A stretch of DNA of 64,000 nucleotides, taken from the NCBI RefSeq assembly GCF_002139935.1, contig NZ_CP015578.1, forward strand, positions 1,426,001 to 1,490,000, read 5' to 3'. A program made the translations under genes and the position numbers. The DNA is from Campylobacter lanienae NCTC 13004 (GTDB taxonomy: Bacteria > Campylobacterota > Campylobacteria > Campylobacterales > Campylobacteraceae). Below, in pieces: positions 18,430-27,254 of this stretch. Position 1 is the first letter of the stretch; every line of letters starts with the position of its first letter. Below the pieces are notes generated by a model. It was not told where the DNA came from. It searched no databases and saw only the letters and a program-made list of their open reading frames with translations.

Positions 18430-20490
18430 CTAGCTATGATACCTTTGATTGCTTGATAGCATAAAAGCGCATAACATATTTAGAAAAATCCCCACACAAA
18501 CACTAGCCCCAAAGCTAAACACAGCATGTGTCTGACTCATACAAAGCACCCCAAAGCTAAATATACTAGTCATCGCCGCCACACTAATACCAAAAATTTT
18601 GTCCTTGCTAGGAGATTGTTTAAGAGCAAAAAGCAGATAATCCACCCCGACAGCACTTGCTAAAATCACGCCAAAAATCACAAAAATATTAATATCAAAA
18701 AATATCATAAATATCGTAAGAGTGGCAATACTAACACCAAAAATCAACCCAATAAAAATCAAAGCTCTTTTAAAACCAAATACAAAATACAAAAAAACAA
18801 AAGCAAGCAATATCCCAAATATCTTTAAATAAATAGCATTTATCTTCACAGCAGTTAAATTCTCATTTATCATCTGCGTTAAATCATAAAATTTCAATCC
18901 ATTTAAGGATAAAATTTCATCAAATTTCGCCCTATCTTTGATATCATGTATCAAAATATAATTTGGATTTTCAAAGAAAAAAGCAAAATTTTTTAAGATT
19001 TTAAGGTTTTTTAGCTCACTCTCATCCAAGATCGCAAGCTCGTCAATTTCGCTCTTTATCTCATCATCAAAATCCCTAAAATCCAGGCTTTTTAGCCTCT
19101 GTTTTATAAACTCTTGGCTTTTTGGATCATTGATAAATCCATAAAGATAGCTAATATCAGCCACCTTGCTAAGGGCGGATAAATCAGCATTAATATCCCT
19201 GGTATAAACTAGCTTTAAATCGCTTTTTAAACCGGTGATTTGCGATAGTTTTTGAGCATCATCGAGCAGCTCTTTAGGCGATTTGGCGTAGTTTCTAATA
19301 TCATCTTTAAAATCAGCAAACACAAGACAAATAAGACAGATAAACACAAATAAAATCGCATATAGCGGATTGAACTTAAATTTAGCAAAGAGATTTTGGA
19401 TTTTAGATAGTAAAATCTCTATGAAATTTGGATTTTTAAATTTGGTATCATTAAAAATTTTAGGAATTAAAAAATATGATATTAAGAACGAACCCAAAAG
19501 TCCAAATAGACTAAAAACAGCAATTTGGTGCAAGAAATTCATAGGTGAGAATAAAAAGAGAAGATAGCCGCTCATCGTGATCAAAAGTGCTAGTAAAAAT
19601 AGTTTTTTTAGCTTAAAAATACTATTTGAGCTTATTTTACTTCTACGCTCCAAGCCAAGCCACCCACAACTAAAATCTAGCATAAGCCCTACCAAACTAG
19701 TGCTAATGACAATCACCAAAACATGAATACTATCAAAGAATAAAAATGAACCCCCAAGCCCACAAACAAATCCAAAAATTGGCGCTAAAAATATCAAAAA
19801 TATCTTAAAATTACCAAACATTATAAGCAAAAATCCAACAGACAAAAACACGCCCACAACGCCCATAATAGCGCTTTCTTTGAGCCCTTGCTTCTTACCA
19901 AAAGCACCAAAAATAGCCCCACCACTAAGTATGGCGCCATCGTTTTTTAAGATATTATAAGCTTTTAAAAGCTCGTTTTGATCATAATTTTCTTTTAGCT
20001 TGGCTTTAGCATAGATGAAATCACCAGCTTTTAAAAATCCAGTTTTTGGCTCTATTTTAATATTTGAGCTTAAATTTAAGATATTAGCAAAATTCAAAAG
20101 TCCCAAAATATCATCTTTTAAGCTTAAAATTCCGTTATTTATAGGCGAATATATATTTGTAATAGCCAAATTTACAAATTCATCATCAATTTTGCCTTTA
20201 AATAGCGCTAATTTAGCTACTTTTAGCTCATTTTTTAATTCATCTAGATCCTCTATTTTATAAAAAATCTCACTAAAAATTTTAAAATTTTCTAGCTTTT
20301 TTAGGCTCTCTTCATCTCTTGCAAGAATGTTAATCTCACTTGATAAATTCTTATTTAATTCCCTAAATACAGCATTCTCATCGATATTTAAAAAGCTAAA
20401 AATATCGCTATTAATCTTATGAAAATTAAACCCTATATAAAAGCACAAAAGCAAAAATATAGAACCAAAAATCGCTAATGGTTTTTTCAT
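18430..20490 (-). CDS. MMPL/RND-type exporter of the aryl polyene cluster
   Basis: Predicted inner-membrane lipid exporter. 686 residues in two similar halves, each with one N-terminal TM, a periplasmic domain and about five clustered TMs (for example residues 205-340 and 555-680), the architecture of MMPL/RND lipid transporters. Equivalent exporters are constant members of aryl polyene clusters and are thought to move the lipid-linked pigment across the inner membrane. Last gene of the 19-gene operon; overlaps the LolA-like gene by 4 bases. An intact large exporter argues that the cluster is functional. Confidence 0.85.
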   Translation of the reverse strand: MKKPLAIFGSIFLLLCFYIGFNFHKINSDIFSFLNIDENAVFRELNKNLSSEINILARDEESLKKLENFKIFSEIFYKIEDLDELKNELKVAKLALFKGKIDDEFVNLAITNIYSPINNGILSLKDDILGLLNFANILNLSSNIKIEPKTGFLKAGDFIYAKAKLKENYDQNELLKAYNILKNDGAILSGGAIFGAFGKKQGLKESAIMGVVGVFLSVGFLLIMFGNFKIFLIFLAPIFGFVCGLGGSFLFFDSIHVLVIVISTSLVGLMLDFSCGWLGLERRSKISSNSIFKLKKLFLLALLITMSGYLLFLFSPMNFLHQIAVFSLFGLLGSFLISYFLIPKIFNDTKFKNPNFIEILLSKIQNLFAKFKFNPLYAILFVFICLICLVFADFKDDIRNYAKSPKELLDDAQKLSQITGLKSDLKLVYTRDINADLSALSKVADISYLYGFINDPKSQEFIKQRLKSLDFRDFDDEIKSEIDELAILDESELKNLKILKNFAFFFENPNYILIHDIKDRAKFDEILSLNGLKFYDLTQMINENLTAVKINAIYLKIFGILLAFVFLYFVFGFKRALIFIGLIFGVSIATLTIFMIFFDINIFVIFGVILASAVGVDYLLFALKQSPSKDKIFGISVAAMTSIFSFGVLCMSQTHAVFSFGASVCVGIFLNMLCAFMLSSNQRYHS

Positions 20491-20999
20491 TTTATGCTAA
20501 ATTCATTTATTGTTTCATCGCCATTGATTTCTCTCAAAACTATCTTTTTGACATAGTTTGAGCCAGAAATTTCGATATTTTTAAAGATTTTTGATATCAG
20601 ATATCCTTTTGGCGTTAAATTAAGCTTCCAGCTCTCTTTTGTCCCAACTAAATTTATATCAAATTCCGCTTTTAACGCATCTATATTTAAATTTATAATA
20701 TCCAATAAAAGTTTGATATCAGCACTCTTATCCTCTTTTTGCCAGCTACCATTTCTCATCAAAAAAACGCCATTTTTATCCACCTTAATGCTACTAAAAA
20801 TCGGCGTTAAAGTAGTCATAATAAATTCGTTATTTTTGATACTAAACTCACCGCTACTTAAAATAGCCTTTTTAAATCCGGTGATATTTTTGGTTTGGTT
20901 AAAATCCCCGCTAACATCGCTTTTAATTATATTTTTAAACTCATAAATATCAAAGCAAAATGCCATTTGAGCTATTAATAATAAAATTTTAATTTTCAT
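20487..20999 (-). CDS. LolA-like outer-membrane lipoprotein carrier of the aryl polyene cluster
   Basis: A 170-residue protein with a signal peptide (IKILLLIAQMAFCF) and a beta-strand-rich body with LolA-like periodicity (GEFSIKNNEFIMTTLTP, then SWKLNLTPKGYLISKIFKNIE). LolA-family proteins ferry hydrophobic cargo across the periplasm; here the neighbours suggest the cargo is the polyene lipid. Divergent in sequence, so the family call is moderate and supported by position between thioesterase and MMPL genes, with 11- and 4-base overlaps. Confidence 0.75.
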   Translation of the reverse strand: MKIKILLLIAQMAFCFDIYEFKNIIKSDVSGDFNQTKNITGFKKAILSSGEFSIKNNEFIMTTLTPIFSSIKVDKNGVFLMRNGSWQKEDKSADIKLLLDIINLNIDALKAEFDINLVGTKESWKLNLTPKGYLISKIFKNIEISGSNYVKKIVLREINGDETINEFSIK

Positions 21000-21396
21000 A
21001 TTTTGCCTTTAAAGCCCTATAAAACCCGCTTGGCAATTCATACATACTAAGGCGTTTTTGGATATCTACGCAGACTTGAGTGGAGTTTGCGATATTTAAG
21101 ATTTCACCATCTTTTAGCACCTGATACTCTAGTTTTAGCATGGTTGTAGCATCTTTTAATCTAACTAGAATTTCAGCCTCATCGCCAAAAAATAGTGGTT
21201 TAATATATTTAATATCTAGCTTTACTACAGGCAAGGCAAAGCCATCATCTCTAAAATTAGCATAATCATAGCCAATCTCCCTTAAAAACGCACACCTAGC
21301 CGCTTCAAAATATTTGATATAGTTACCATGCCAGACCACATCCATGCTATCAACATCATAAAATTCAACCCTAATTTTATATCTAAACTCCATCAT
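20989..21396 (-). CDS. 4-hydroxybenzoyl-CoA/YbgC-type acyl thioesterase
   Basis: Single hotdog-fold thioesterase, 135 residues. The family motif is clear: YKIRVEFYDVDSMDVVWHGNY with the catalytic Asp, followed by YFEAARCAFL. Within an aryl polyene operon it may release or edit polyene or aromatic thioesters. Start taken at ATG 21396, which overlaps the previous stop as ATGA and has GTGTGAG upstream; a GTG/ATG a few codons earlier is less likely. Confidence 0.88.
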   Translation of the reverse strand: MMEFRYKIRVEFYDVDSMDVVWHGNYIKYFEAARCAFLREIGYDYANFRDDGFALPVVKLDIKYIKPLFFGDEAEILVRLKDATTMLKLEYQVLKDGEILNIANSTQVCVDIQKRLSMYELPSGFYRALKAKYEN

Positions 21397-22283
21397 CTCA
21401 CACCCCAAAAATCAAAAAAATTAAACCACAAATGCGGATATTTTTTACACATATTTGTTAATTTATCAGCATAAATTTGAGCATATTTATCAACATTTTT
21501 ATCTCTATCAAGCACCACTTCATCAGCGATATTATCAAATGTAAGCTCATAATTTTCGCCATTTTTTATCGCCCAAAATGTGCTAAGCTTCGTCTTTAAA
21601 AGATGAGCTAAAAGATAAGGTCCAGCGCCTATCTCACACTTGCGACCTAAGAGCTCTACCTTTGCGTTTTTGTTGCCATTTACTGCAACTCTATCACCCA
21701 TAATACCGATATGTCCGCCACTATCAATTATCTCTTTTATTTTTAACATTGTAGCCATATCAAGGTTTGAAACTTCAAGCACTTTAATAGGCACTTTGCT
21801 AACCTCCTTTAGAATTTTAAAAAATTCGCTTGAGTGCTTTGTATACATTAAAATTGTAATATCCAAATTCGCAACTTCATTTGATATAGTCCTTGCTATA
21901 TCGATATTACCGAAGTGGCTTACTAAAAGCACTCTACCTTTTTTGCTATTTAAAAACTGGTTTTTTATCTCTTTTTCATTCATTAAAATTATATTATCTC
22001 TATTTATTCTTCCTTGCCAAACGCAAAATTTATCGCAAATTGATATAGCAAAATGGTAAAAATTCCAAAATGCCCATTTAGTTTTTATCCCATTGCAAGA
22101 GAGTAAATTAAGATAAAATTTGATATTTTTACGCTCATTTTTACATATCAAATAGTATATAAAACTAACCAAAAAAATAGTAGGTTTTAATAAAATTTTA
22201 GGCATATAAGCGACTAAAAATAGAGTTAGTTTAAGAAGCCCTCTACCTGCTTTTTCTTTTTGTAAATGCCATGAATTAGCCAT
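21393..22283 (-). CDS. LpxL/HtrB-type lipid acyltransferase of the polyene cluster
   Basis: Membrane-bound acyltransferase of the lipid A late-acyltransferase superfamily. One or two N-terminal hydrophobic segments anchor it; the HxxxxD catalytic motif appears in LVSHFGNIDIAR at about residue 120, and GIMGDRVAVNGN is the usual second block. 296 residues. In aryl polyene systems such an enzyme is often fused to the glycosyltransferase that here is the next gene upstream; the likely role is attaching acyl chains or the polyene to a sugar carrier. Confidence 0.85.
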   Translation of the reverse strand: MANSWHLQKEKAGRGLLKLTLFLVAYMPKILLKPTIFLVSFIYYLICKNERKNIKFYLNLLSCNGIKTKWAFWNFYHFAISICDKFCVWQGRINRDNIILMNEKEIKNQFLNSKKGRVLLVSHFGNIDIARTISNEVANLDITILMYTKHSSEFFKILKEVSKVPIKVLEVSNLDMATMLKIKEIIDSGGHIGIMGDRVAVNGNKNAKVELLGRKCEIGAGPYLLAHLLKTKLSTFWAIKNGENYELTFDNIADEVVLDRDKNVDKYAQIYADKLTNMCKKYPHLWFNFFDFWGVR

Positions 22284-22986
22284 CTAATAGCCTTTTAAAT
22301 ATAAATTTTGGCAAGGCAAAAAAGTGCTTTGCGTGAATTTTGCTAATCAAAAGATTATCTCTAAATGCCCTAAAATGCGATACTCCATCCTTATCATACC
22401 TAACTAACACATCAAACCATAAAATTTCAACGCCTAATTTAAAAAACAGATATAAAATCTCTATATCAAAATCCATTTTATAGGCTTTGAGCTTGGGGAG
22501 AATTTGGTTTGTAGAATCTAATGGATAGATACGAAGACCGCACATAGCATCTTTAAGATCTGCGCCAAGAGTGTTTATATAAACCCAAAAATTTGTAATT
22601 TTTCTGCCATAAAGCCTTGCTTTTGGGGCGTCTTTGCCATAGATTGGATTAGCGCAAATTAGCGCTTTTGGATGATCTTGACTAAGGGTTATAAAGTCTC
22701 TCAAATATAAAAGATCGTGCTGCATATCGGCGTCTATTTGAAGTGCGTGAGTAAAGCCATTTTCTATTAAATATTTAAAGCCATCTTTCATAGCCGCACC
22801 CTTGCCGCCATTGGTTTTTCTATATATTATTTTTGCTTTTAAATCCTTTAAAATCTCTTTATGCTCTTTACTTGAACCATCATCAATGATTAAAATTTCA
22901 GCCCCAAATTTGCTTAATATCTCAACTAATCTTGCTAAATTTTTACTATGATTAAAATGCGGTATCAAAAATGCTAATTTATACAT
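22276..22986 (-). CDS. Family 2 glycosyltransferase of the polyene cluster
   Basis: GT-A fold transferase, 236 residues. IPHFNHSKNLARLVEIL, ILIIDDGSS and the metal-binding HALQIDADMQHD (DXD-type) are typical GT2 blocks; no transmembrane part follows. Overlaps the acyltransferase by 8 bases and the ligase by 13. Probably glycosylates the lipid carrier of the polyene; donor sugar unknown. Confidence 0.88.
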   Translation of the reverse strand: MYKLAFLIPHFNHSKNLARLVEILSKFGAEILIIDDGSSKEHKEILKDLKAKIIYRKTNGGKGAAMKDGFKYLIENGFTHALQIDADMQHDLLYLRDFITLSQDHPKALICANPIYGKDAPKARLYGRKITNFWVYINTLGADLKDAMCGLRIYPLDSTNQILPKLKAYKMDFDIEILYLFFKLGVEILWFDVLVRYDKDGVSHFRAFRDNLLISKIHAKHFFALPKFIFKRLLDG

Positions 22987-24476
22987 ATTCTACCACTTGC
23001 ACAAGGTTTATCATTAGCAAAAATATTGAAATATAGCTTATTTGATTTGATATTTAACTCGAATTTCGCAATATCACCAGGGCGTAAAAAGCTATTGAAT
23101 TTCATAGTTTCGATTTTATTTGTATGGGCCAAATCAAGCCCAAGATTTTTGGCTAATTCCATCACGCACTCAATTTGTATAAATCCAGGCACCAACGCAA
23201 AATCCAAAAAATGCCCATCAAAATAGAATAACTCATAACCGACAAATGCCTTAAATACAGCGTTTGTCTCGCTTAAACTCTCTTTGGTAAATTCAAATTT
23301 ATACTTAGTATTTAGCAATTCATCAGCCACAATTTTAGGTAGTTTGCCCTGCTGATTTCGCTCTATTTTGGGGACTATTTTAAAATACCTTATATTGTTT
23401 TCAAACTCAGCTCTCAAATCGCTTTTTAAAGCATTGATAATCGCTATTTTACCATCATTTCTAAATCTCTCTTTACCCTTTTGACTTAGGGTTATTATCG
23501 CACTTATACGCTCTTTTGTTTCACTCAAAACACAAACGCAATCCTCTATAAGCTCATTTGATAAAATAACTTGCTCAACGCTATCAAGGCTTATTCGTTT
23601 TTCATTGATTTTTACTATCCTATCAATCCTACCTAAAAGCGTGAGTTTATCGCCATCTACAGCCGCCAAATCACTAGTTTTAAAGCACTCACACCATGGC
23701 GAACTAACTATTAAAACGCCATCTTGGGTGCTTAATTTTACCCCATTAATCGCTCTAAATCCACTATTTATCTCAAAGGCCACAACGCCCGTTTCTGTAC
23801 TACCATAGATATTTATACAAGTTGCAAGCTTATTAATCTCATTTTTTAGACTATCTTCTAATCTACCACCAGCGTAGATTATATTTTTAAGCTTGGCTAA
23901 AAGCTCTTTTTTATTACTTTGTAAAAGTGCTTTTAATATAGTTGGGGAGCTTATTAGAGTGTGGTTATTTGGCTCTTTTTCATAGATAAACTCTGGATAA
24001 TTAAGAAATTTAGGCTCTATTTTAGCACCTAAAACTAATGGTAAGAAAATTTTAAATGTCAGCCCAAACATATGTTGATGAGAAACACTGGCTAAAAACT
24101 CATCACCAAACTCAAAGCTATCTTTGAGCACTAGGGCTTCTAATTTCATCTGATAGAGGGATTTTTCTATTAATTTTGCCTCTCCACTACTGCCAGAAGT
24201 CTTAAGATAAAACTTGGCATATTCATCAATCTCAAATTTACTTGATGAAGTTGATAAAATTTTACCTAAATCATCGATCAAAAATCGTCCATCATCATCG
24301 CTGAAATTTGAGCTTAAAATAAGCGGCTTTAAGTCCAGCGAAAGCGAGGCAAAAAATGCTACGATGAAGTCGTTGCTATCTTCTAAATAAATTTTCACAC
24401 TCTTAACGCCAAGCGTTTTTAAGCCGCCAATTGCTTGAGCAATAAGCTCTTTGTAGTTTTCTAAAAACTCTATCAT
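22974..24476 (-). CDS. AMP-dependent acyl ligase fused to a hotdog dehydratase (ApeH/ApeI-like)
   Basis: Two activities in one 500-residue chain. Residues 1 to about 390 form an adenylating ligase: YLKTSGSSGEAKLIEKS is the AMP-binding loop, NIYGSTETG the second core motif, and LLGRIDRIVKINEKRISLD the hinge. From about 400 on comes a FabA/FabZ-like hotdog domain, FDGHFLDFALVPGFIQIECV. The ligase should activate the aromatic starter acid and load it on an acyl carrier protein; the dehydratase should remove water in each chain-extension cycle. In the characterised E. coli-type cluster these are separate genes as far as I know. Confidence 0.85.
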   Translation of the reverse strand: MIEFLENYKELIAQAIGGLKTLGVKSVKIYLEDSNDFIVAFFASLSLDLKPLILSSNFSDDDGRFLIDDLGKILSTSSSKFEIDEYAKFYLKTSGSSGEAKLIEKSLYQMKLEALVLKDSFEFGDEFLASVSHQHMFGLTFKIFLPLVLGAKIEPKFLNYPEFIYEKEPNNHTLISSPTILKALLQSNKKELLAKLKNIIYAGGRLEDSLKNEINKLATCINIYGSTETGVVAFEINSGFRAINGVKLSTQDGVLIVSSPWCECFKTSDLAAVDGDKLTLLGRIDRIVKINEKRISLDSVEQVILSNELIEDCVCVLSETKERISAIITLSQKGKERFRNDGKIAIINALKSDLRAEFENNIRYFKIVPKIERNQQGKLPKIVADELLNTKYKFEFTKESLSETNAVFKAFVGYELFYFDGHFLDFALVPGFIQIECVMELAKNLGLDLAHTNKIETMKFNSFLRPGDIAKFELNIKSNKLYFNIFANDKPCASGRICIN

Positions 24477-24979
24477 AACCTTAAAACAAATCTCCTATAA
24501 ATCATCTCACCAAAAAACAAAATACCCATCAAAATATATGATAAAAATCCGCTATAAAATGCCCAAGCCTTCTCATCTAAAATCGCCAAAACAAGACAAA
24601 TCAAACCATTAAACGCAAAAAACCAGATCCAAATTTTAGTAAGTTTGCGTGTATAAATACGCCCATTTTCATCTAAATTTGGATTTTGTAAAAGGGCAAA
24701 TTTGGTAATCATCGCTACCCCCTTTAAACTCGCGTAAAAAATCACAAACGCAAACCCGCTAATAATAATCGGATAGGCAAATTTCAACCCATCAAATAAA
24801 AAAATCAAAACAAAAAATATAGCCACAAAAAGCTCAAATTTATCCCTAGAAAAGCAAAATTTTAAACCCCATAAAATAGCCAAAATCAAGACAATAAAAG
24901 GGGTAAAATCCCTAAAAAACACAACCACAAATGGATAAAAAATCCCAAAAATAATTAGTAAAATTTTAATTATCAGCAA
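24473..24979 (-). CDS. Polytopic membrane protein of the polyene cluster (COG4648-like)
   Basis: 168 residues with about five transmembrane helices and a conserved-looking polar loop NPNLDENGRIYTRKLTKIWI between them. Proteins of this size and pattern occur next to the ligase and carrier-protein genes in aryl polyene clusters, but no biochemical function is established that I can name. Overlaps ligase by 4 bases and the carrier protein by 14. Confidence 0.7.
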   Translation of the reverse strand: MLIIKILLIIFGIFYPFVVVFFRDFTPFIVLILAILWGLKFCFSRDKFELFVAIFFVLIFLFDGLKFAYPIIISGFAFVIFYASLKGVAMITKFALLQNPNLDENGRIYTRKLTKIWIWFFAFNGLICLVLAILDEKAWAFYSGFLSYILMGILFFGEMIYRRFVLRL

Positions 24980-25214
24980 GCTTTTTTGACACTATTATTG
25001 CGATATCTTCAAGTGTTTTAACATTTTTAAAGTCTTCTGGCAACAAGCGATATCCCGTTTGCTTTTTGACATAATCTATAAGATCAACCGCATCAATGCT
25101 ATCAATACCCAAATCTTCATAAATCAAGCTTTGCGGCGTGATTTTGGCTTCGTCTATCTCAAAAAGCGTGATTAATGCGTTTTTTAAAATTCCAAATATC
25201 TCATTTTGAGTCAT
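24966..25214 (-). CDS. Acyl carrier protein 1 of the polyene cluster
   Basis: 82-residue ACP with the phosphopantetheine attachment motif LGIDSIDAVDL (Ser at about 44). Carries starter or growing polyene chain. Paired with a second, divergent carrier protein, as in characterised aryl polyene type II synthases. Confidence 0.93.
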   Translation of the reverse strand: MTQNEIFGILKNALITLFEIDEAKITPQSLIYEDLGIDSIDAVDLIDYVKKQTGYRLLPEDFKNVKTLEDIAIIVSKKLADN

Positions 25215-25459
25215 TTTCTATTCTCCTTGATAAACTTCGCTAAATTACTAACATTAGCAAATATCTCTTCTAAATTCTTGCTTTTGCTATCAAGAACTAT
25301 GCCATAACGCTTTGTAATAGCAAGTCCAAGCTCTAAGGCATCAACGCTATCAAGCCCTAATCCATCATTAAAAAGTGGCGCATTCTCATCTATATCATTA
25401 GGCCTAATATCTGAAAGATTCAAGCTTTCAATTATAAATTCCTTAACCTCATCTATCAT
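25211..25459 (-). CDS. Acyl carrier protein 2 of the polyene cluster
   Basis: 82-residue ACP with GLGLDSVDALELG (attachment Ser at about 37). Only distantly similar to the neighbouring ACP, so the two probably have separate tasks, for example elongation versus starter loading or lipid transfer. ATGA-type overlaps on both sides. Confidence 0.93.
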   Translation of the reverse strand: MIDEVKEFIIESLNLSDIRPNDIDENAPLFNDGLGLDSVDALELGLAITKRYGIVLDSKSKNLEEIFANVSNLAKFIKENRK

Positions 25460-26190
25460 CTTAACTCCTTATAAATTTTTAAAATTTCATCTTGTAATCG
25501 CCTAACCCTAATCGGATCTGGTTTATCAGCCAAAAATTCAGCCAAATTCAAGCTATTTTCGATCTTAAATTTATAGCTAATACGCTCACTTGGCACACTA
25601 AACCAACTCTCATTTTTCCTAAGGCTTCGTGGCCTCATCTCTATGATAACAGGCGTCAAAATTTTCGCCGCTTTAATCGCTATAAAAAATGGCGCCTTAT
25701 GAAAAATTATATCATCTTTTGTGCGAGTGCCTTCTGGAAATATCAGCAAACTTTCGCCATTTTCTAAGCTATTTAGGCTTTGTTTTAAGAGCTTTTCGTT
25801 ATCTTCATTTGAGATATATCCACAAGCTTTTATAGCAAAAGCTAAAAATATATTTTTTCCAAGCTCACCCTTAACAACGCAATTTAAATTCTTCACACTA
25901 CTTAAAAAAAATACAACATCAAGCAGCGATGGATGATTAGCGATGATAATCTCCCCACTCTTGCCTAAACTACTAGCATCAAACTGGACTTTTAAATAGC
26001 CACTAATCTTACAAAGCCATATAAAAATCCCCCAAGATAACCTAACAAGCTTACGACAAAACCTCTGCACAAACTCAAATTTATTAAATTTCAAAAGCAC
26101 AATCGGCATAAAAAGCAGATCACCAAATAGACATATAAATCCAAACGATGAGTATAAAAACGCCACTCTTAAAATTCTCAATAGTTGCAT
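25456..26190 (-). CDS. PlsC-type 1-acyl-glycerol-3-phosphate acyltransferase homologue
   Basis: Inner-membrane acyltransferase, 244 residues. An N-terminal hydrophobic stretch precedes IIANHPSLLDVVFF (HxxxxD catalytic motif) and LIFPEGTRTKDD (acceptor-binding block), both intact. In this setting it probably transfers an acyl or polyene chain rather than acting in general phospholipid synthesis. Confidence 0.88.
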   Translation of the reverse strand: MQLLRILRVAFLYSSFGFICLFGDLLFMPIVLLKFNKFEFVQRFCRKLVRLSWGIFIWLCKISGYLKVQFDASSLGKSGEIIIANHPSLLDVVFFLSSVKNLNCVVKGELGKNIFLAFAIKACGYISNEDNEKLLKQSLNSLENGESLLIFPEGTRTKDDIIFHKAPFFIAIKAAKILTPVIIEMRPRSLRKNESWFSVPSERISYKFKIENSLNLAEFLADKPDPIRVRRLQDEILKIYKELR

Positions 26191-26795
26191 CTATACTCCC
26201 ATTTTAACGCCCCGTCAAAGCTACACCATGAGCTATTTTTGCCATAATTTTCTAAAAAGCAAATTTCACTATAATTTGCAGTTCTATTATCCGGGCTAAA
26301 TTTTAAGCTAAATTTATCCCCTGTTGTAATCATCATACCGATAGCAACGGCAAATGGATCATTTTTATAATAATCCTTATTAGCCCCTTCAAAGTAGCTA
26401 ATTACAAAGGCTTTTTGAAATTTCAAAGCATTTATAATAGCATACTCAAGGCTCGCCATTGCCGATATAGCAAATACTGGACTATTATTTTTAGCTTCTA
26501 TGCTTAGCATAGCAGGGGTCGCATTTAATACTGAAAGGCTAAAAGCCGTTGGTGAAACTTCGCTTTTTAGTACATTTAATAGATCCAAACAACGATTTGT
26601 CTCGCCAAAATAAGAGCTAAAAACAATAGGCATATCAAGCTTAATTTGGCTTGTGATATCCACACAAAATTTAGCACACTGACTAAGTCTGCGGCGAGAG
26701 ATGGGAGCCACCCTAGAAATATCAGGCTGGCGATCATACCCCCCACCAAGATTAAAGCTAATTGCCCTAAAATCTGATATATTAAAGCTTATCAC
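26178..26795 (-). CDS. Ketosynthase-like protein lacking the active-site cysteine (ApeC/chain-length-factor-like)
   Basis: Short member (205 residues) of the beta-ketoacyl-synthase-like N-terminal family. Where a ketosynthase has its Cys (TACTSG) this protein reads FSLSVLNATPAML, so it cannot be a condensing enzyme by itself. In characterised aryl polyene systems such a protein pairs with a true ketosynthase as chain-length factor. The GTG at 26795 overlaps the stop of the lipoprotein gene (GTGA), which I prefer to the longer frame that would start inside that gene. Confidence 0.75.
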   Translation of the reverse strand: MISFNISDFRAISFNLGGGYDRQPDISRVAPISRRRLSQCAKFCVDITSQIKLDMPIVFSSYFGETNRCLDLLNVLKSEVSPTAFSLSVLNATPAMLSIEAKNNSPVFAISAMASLEYAIINALKFQKAFVISYFEGANKDYYKNDPFAVAIGMMITTGDKFSLKFSPDNRTANYSEICFLENYGKNSSWCSFDGALKWEYRCNY

Positions 26796-27241
26796 TTCGC
26801 AATATCGCCTTTTAAGGCCACCCCGGTCATTATATTGCCAATAGCACATTCATACTCGGTTGTACTTTTAAATTCTTGCTTTTTAAAGTAGCTTGTCAAA
26901 TTCACAACCTTAGTGGCATTCTCTTTTTTTGCACTATCGGCAAAGCTTATAAGTGCTGAGATAAAGGCTCTTTGGCAAGCTGCTTCATTATCCTTGCCAA
27001 CTCCATTTGTCTTTTTATTTGAGACTAGACCTTGTTTAATCACCTTGCCTTGTGAAGCACCAAAAACAAATTTAATATCACTTGGCAACTTCTCTTTTGC
27101 AAGTGGTGAATTTAGCGCATCTTTGATAGAGTAGCGGACAATCTCATTTGAACCATCTTCTCTTACAACCTTTGACTTATCGGCTACGCCACAACCTGTT
27201 AAAAATAGAACTGCTATAGCAAAAACTAAAAATTTTTTCAT
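26792..27241 (-). CDS. Uncharacterised lipoprotein of the polyene cluster
   Basis: 149 residues with a lipoprotein signal peptide (AVLFLTGCGVADKS, lipobox LTGC). The mature part ends in a two-cysteine region (ACQRAF, EYECAIG) and ALKGDIAK. Similar lipoproteins accompany aryl polyene genes, but function is not established to my knowledge. AAAGGAG ribosome site; separated from the preceding ketosynthase by 13 bases, the only gap besides the one near the operon start. Confidence 0.78.
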   Translation of the reverse strand: MKKFLVFAIAVLFLTGCGVADKSKVVREDGSNEIVRYSIKDALNSPLAKEKLPSDIKFVFGASQGKVIKQGLVSNKKTNGVGKDNEAACQRAFISALISFADSAKKENATKVVNLTSYFKKQEFKSTTEYECAIGNIMTGVALKGDIAK

Positions 27242-27254
27242 TTTTTCTCCTTTA

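Noticed and set aside
26178-26795. Calling the short KS-like gene a truncated ketosynthase pseudogene
   Set aside because: The frame is intact, coupled on both sides, and Cys-less short relatives are regular members of aryl polyene clusters.
26796-26849. Longer start for the Cys-less KS-like gene inside the lipoprotein gene
   Set aside because: The 18 extra codons overlap coding sequence of the upstream gene; GTG 26795 with a 4-base overlap fits the operon style.
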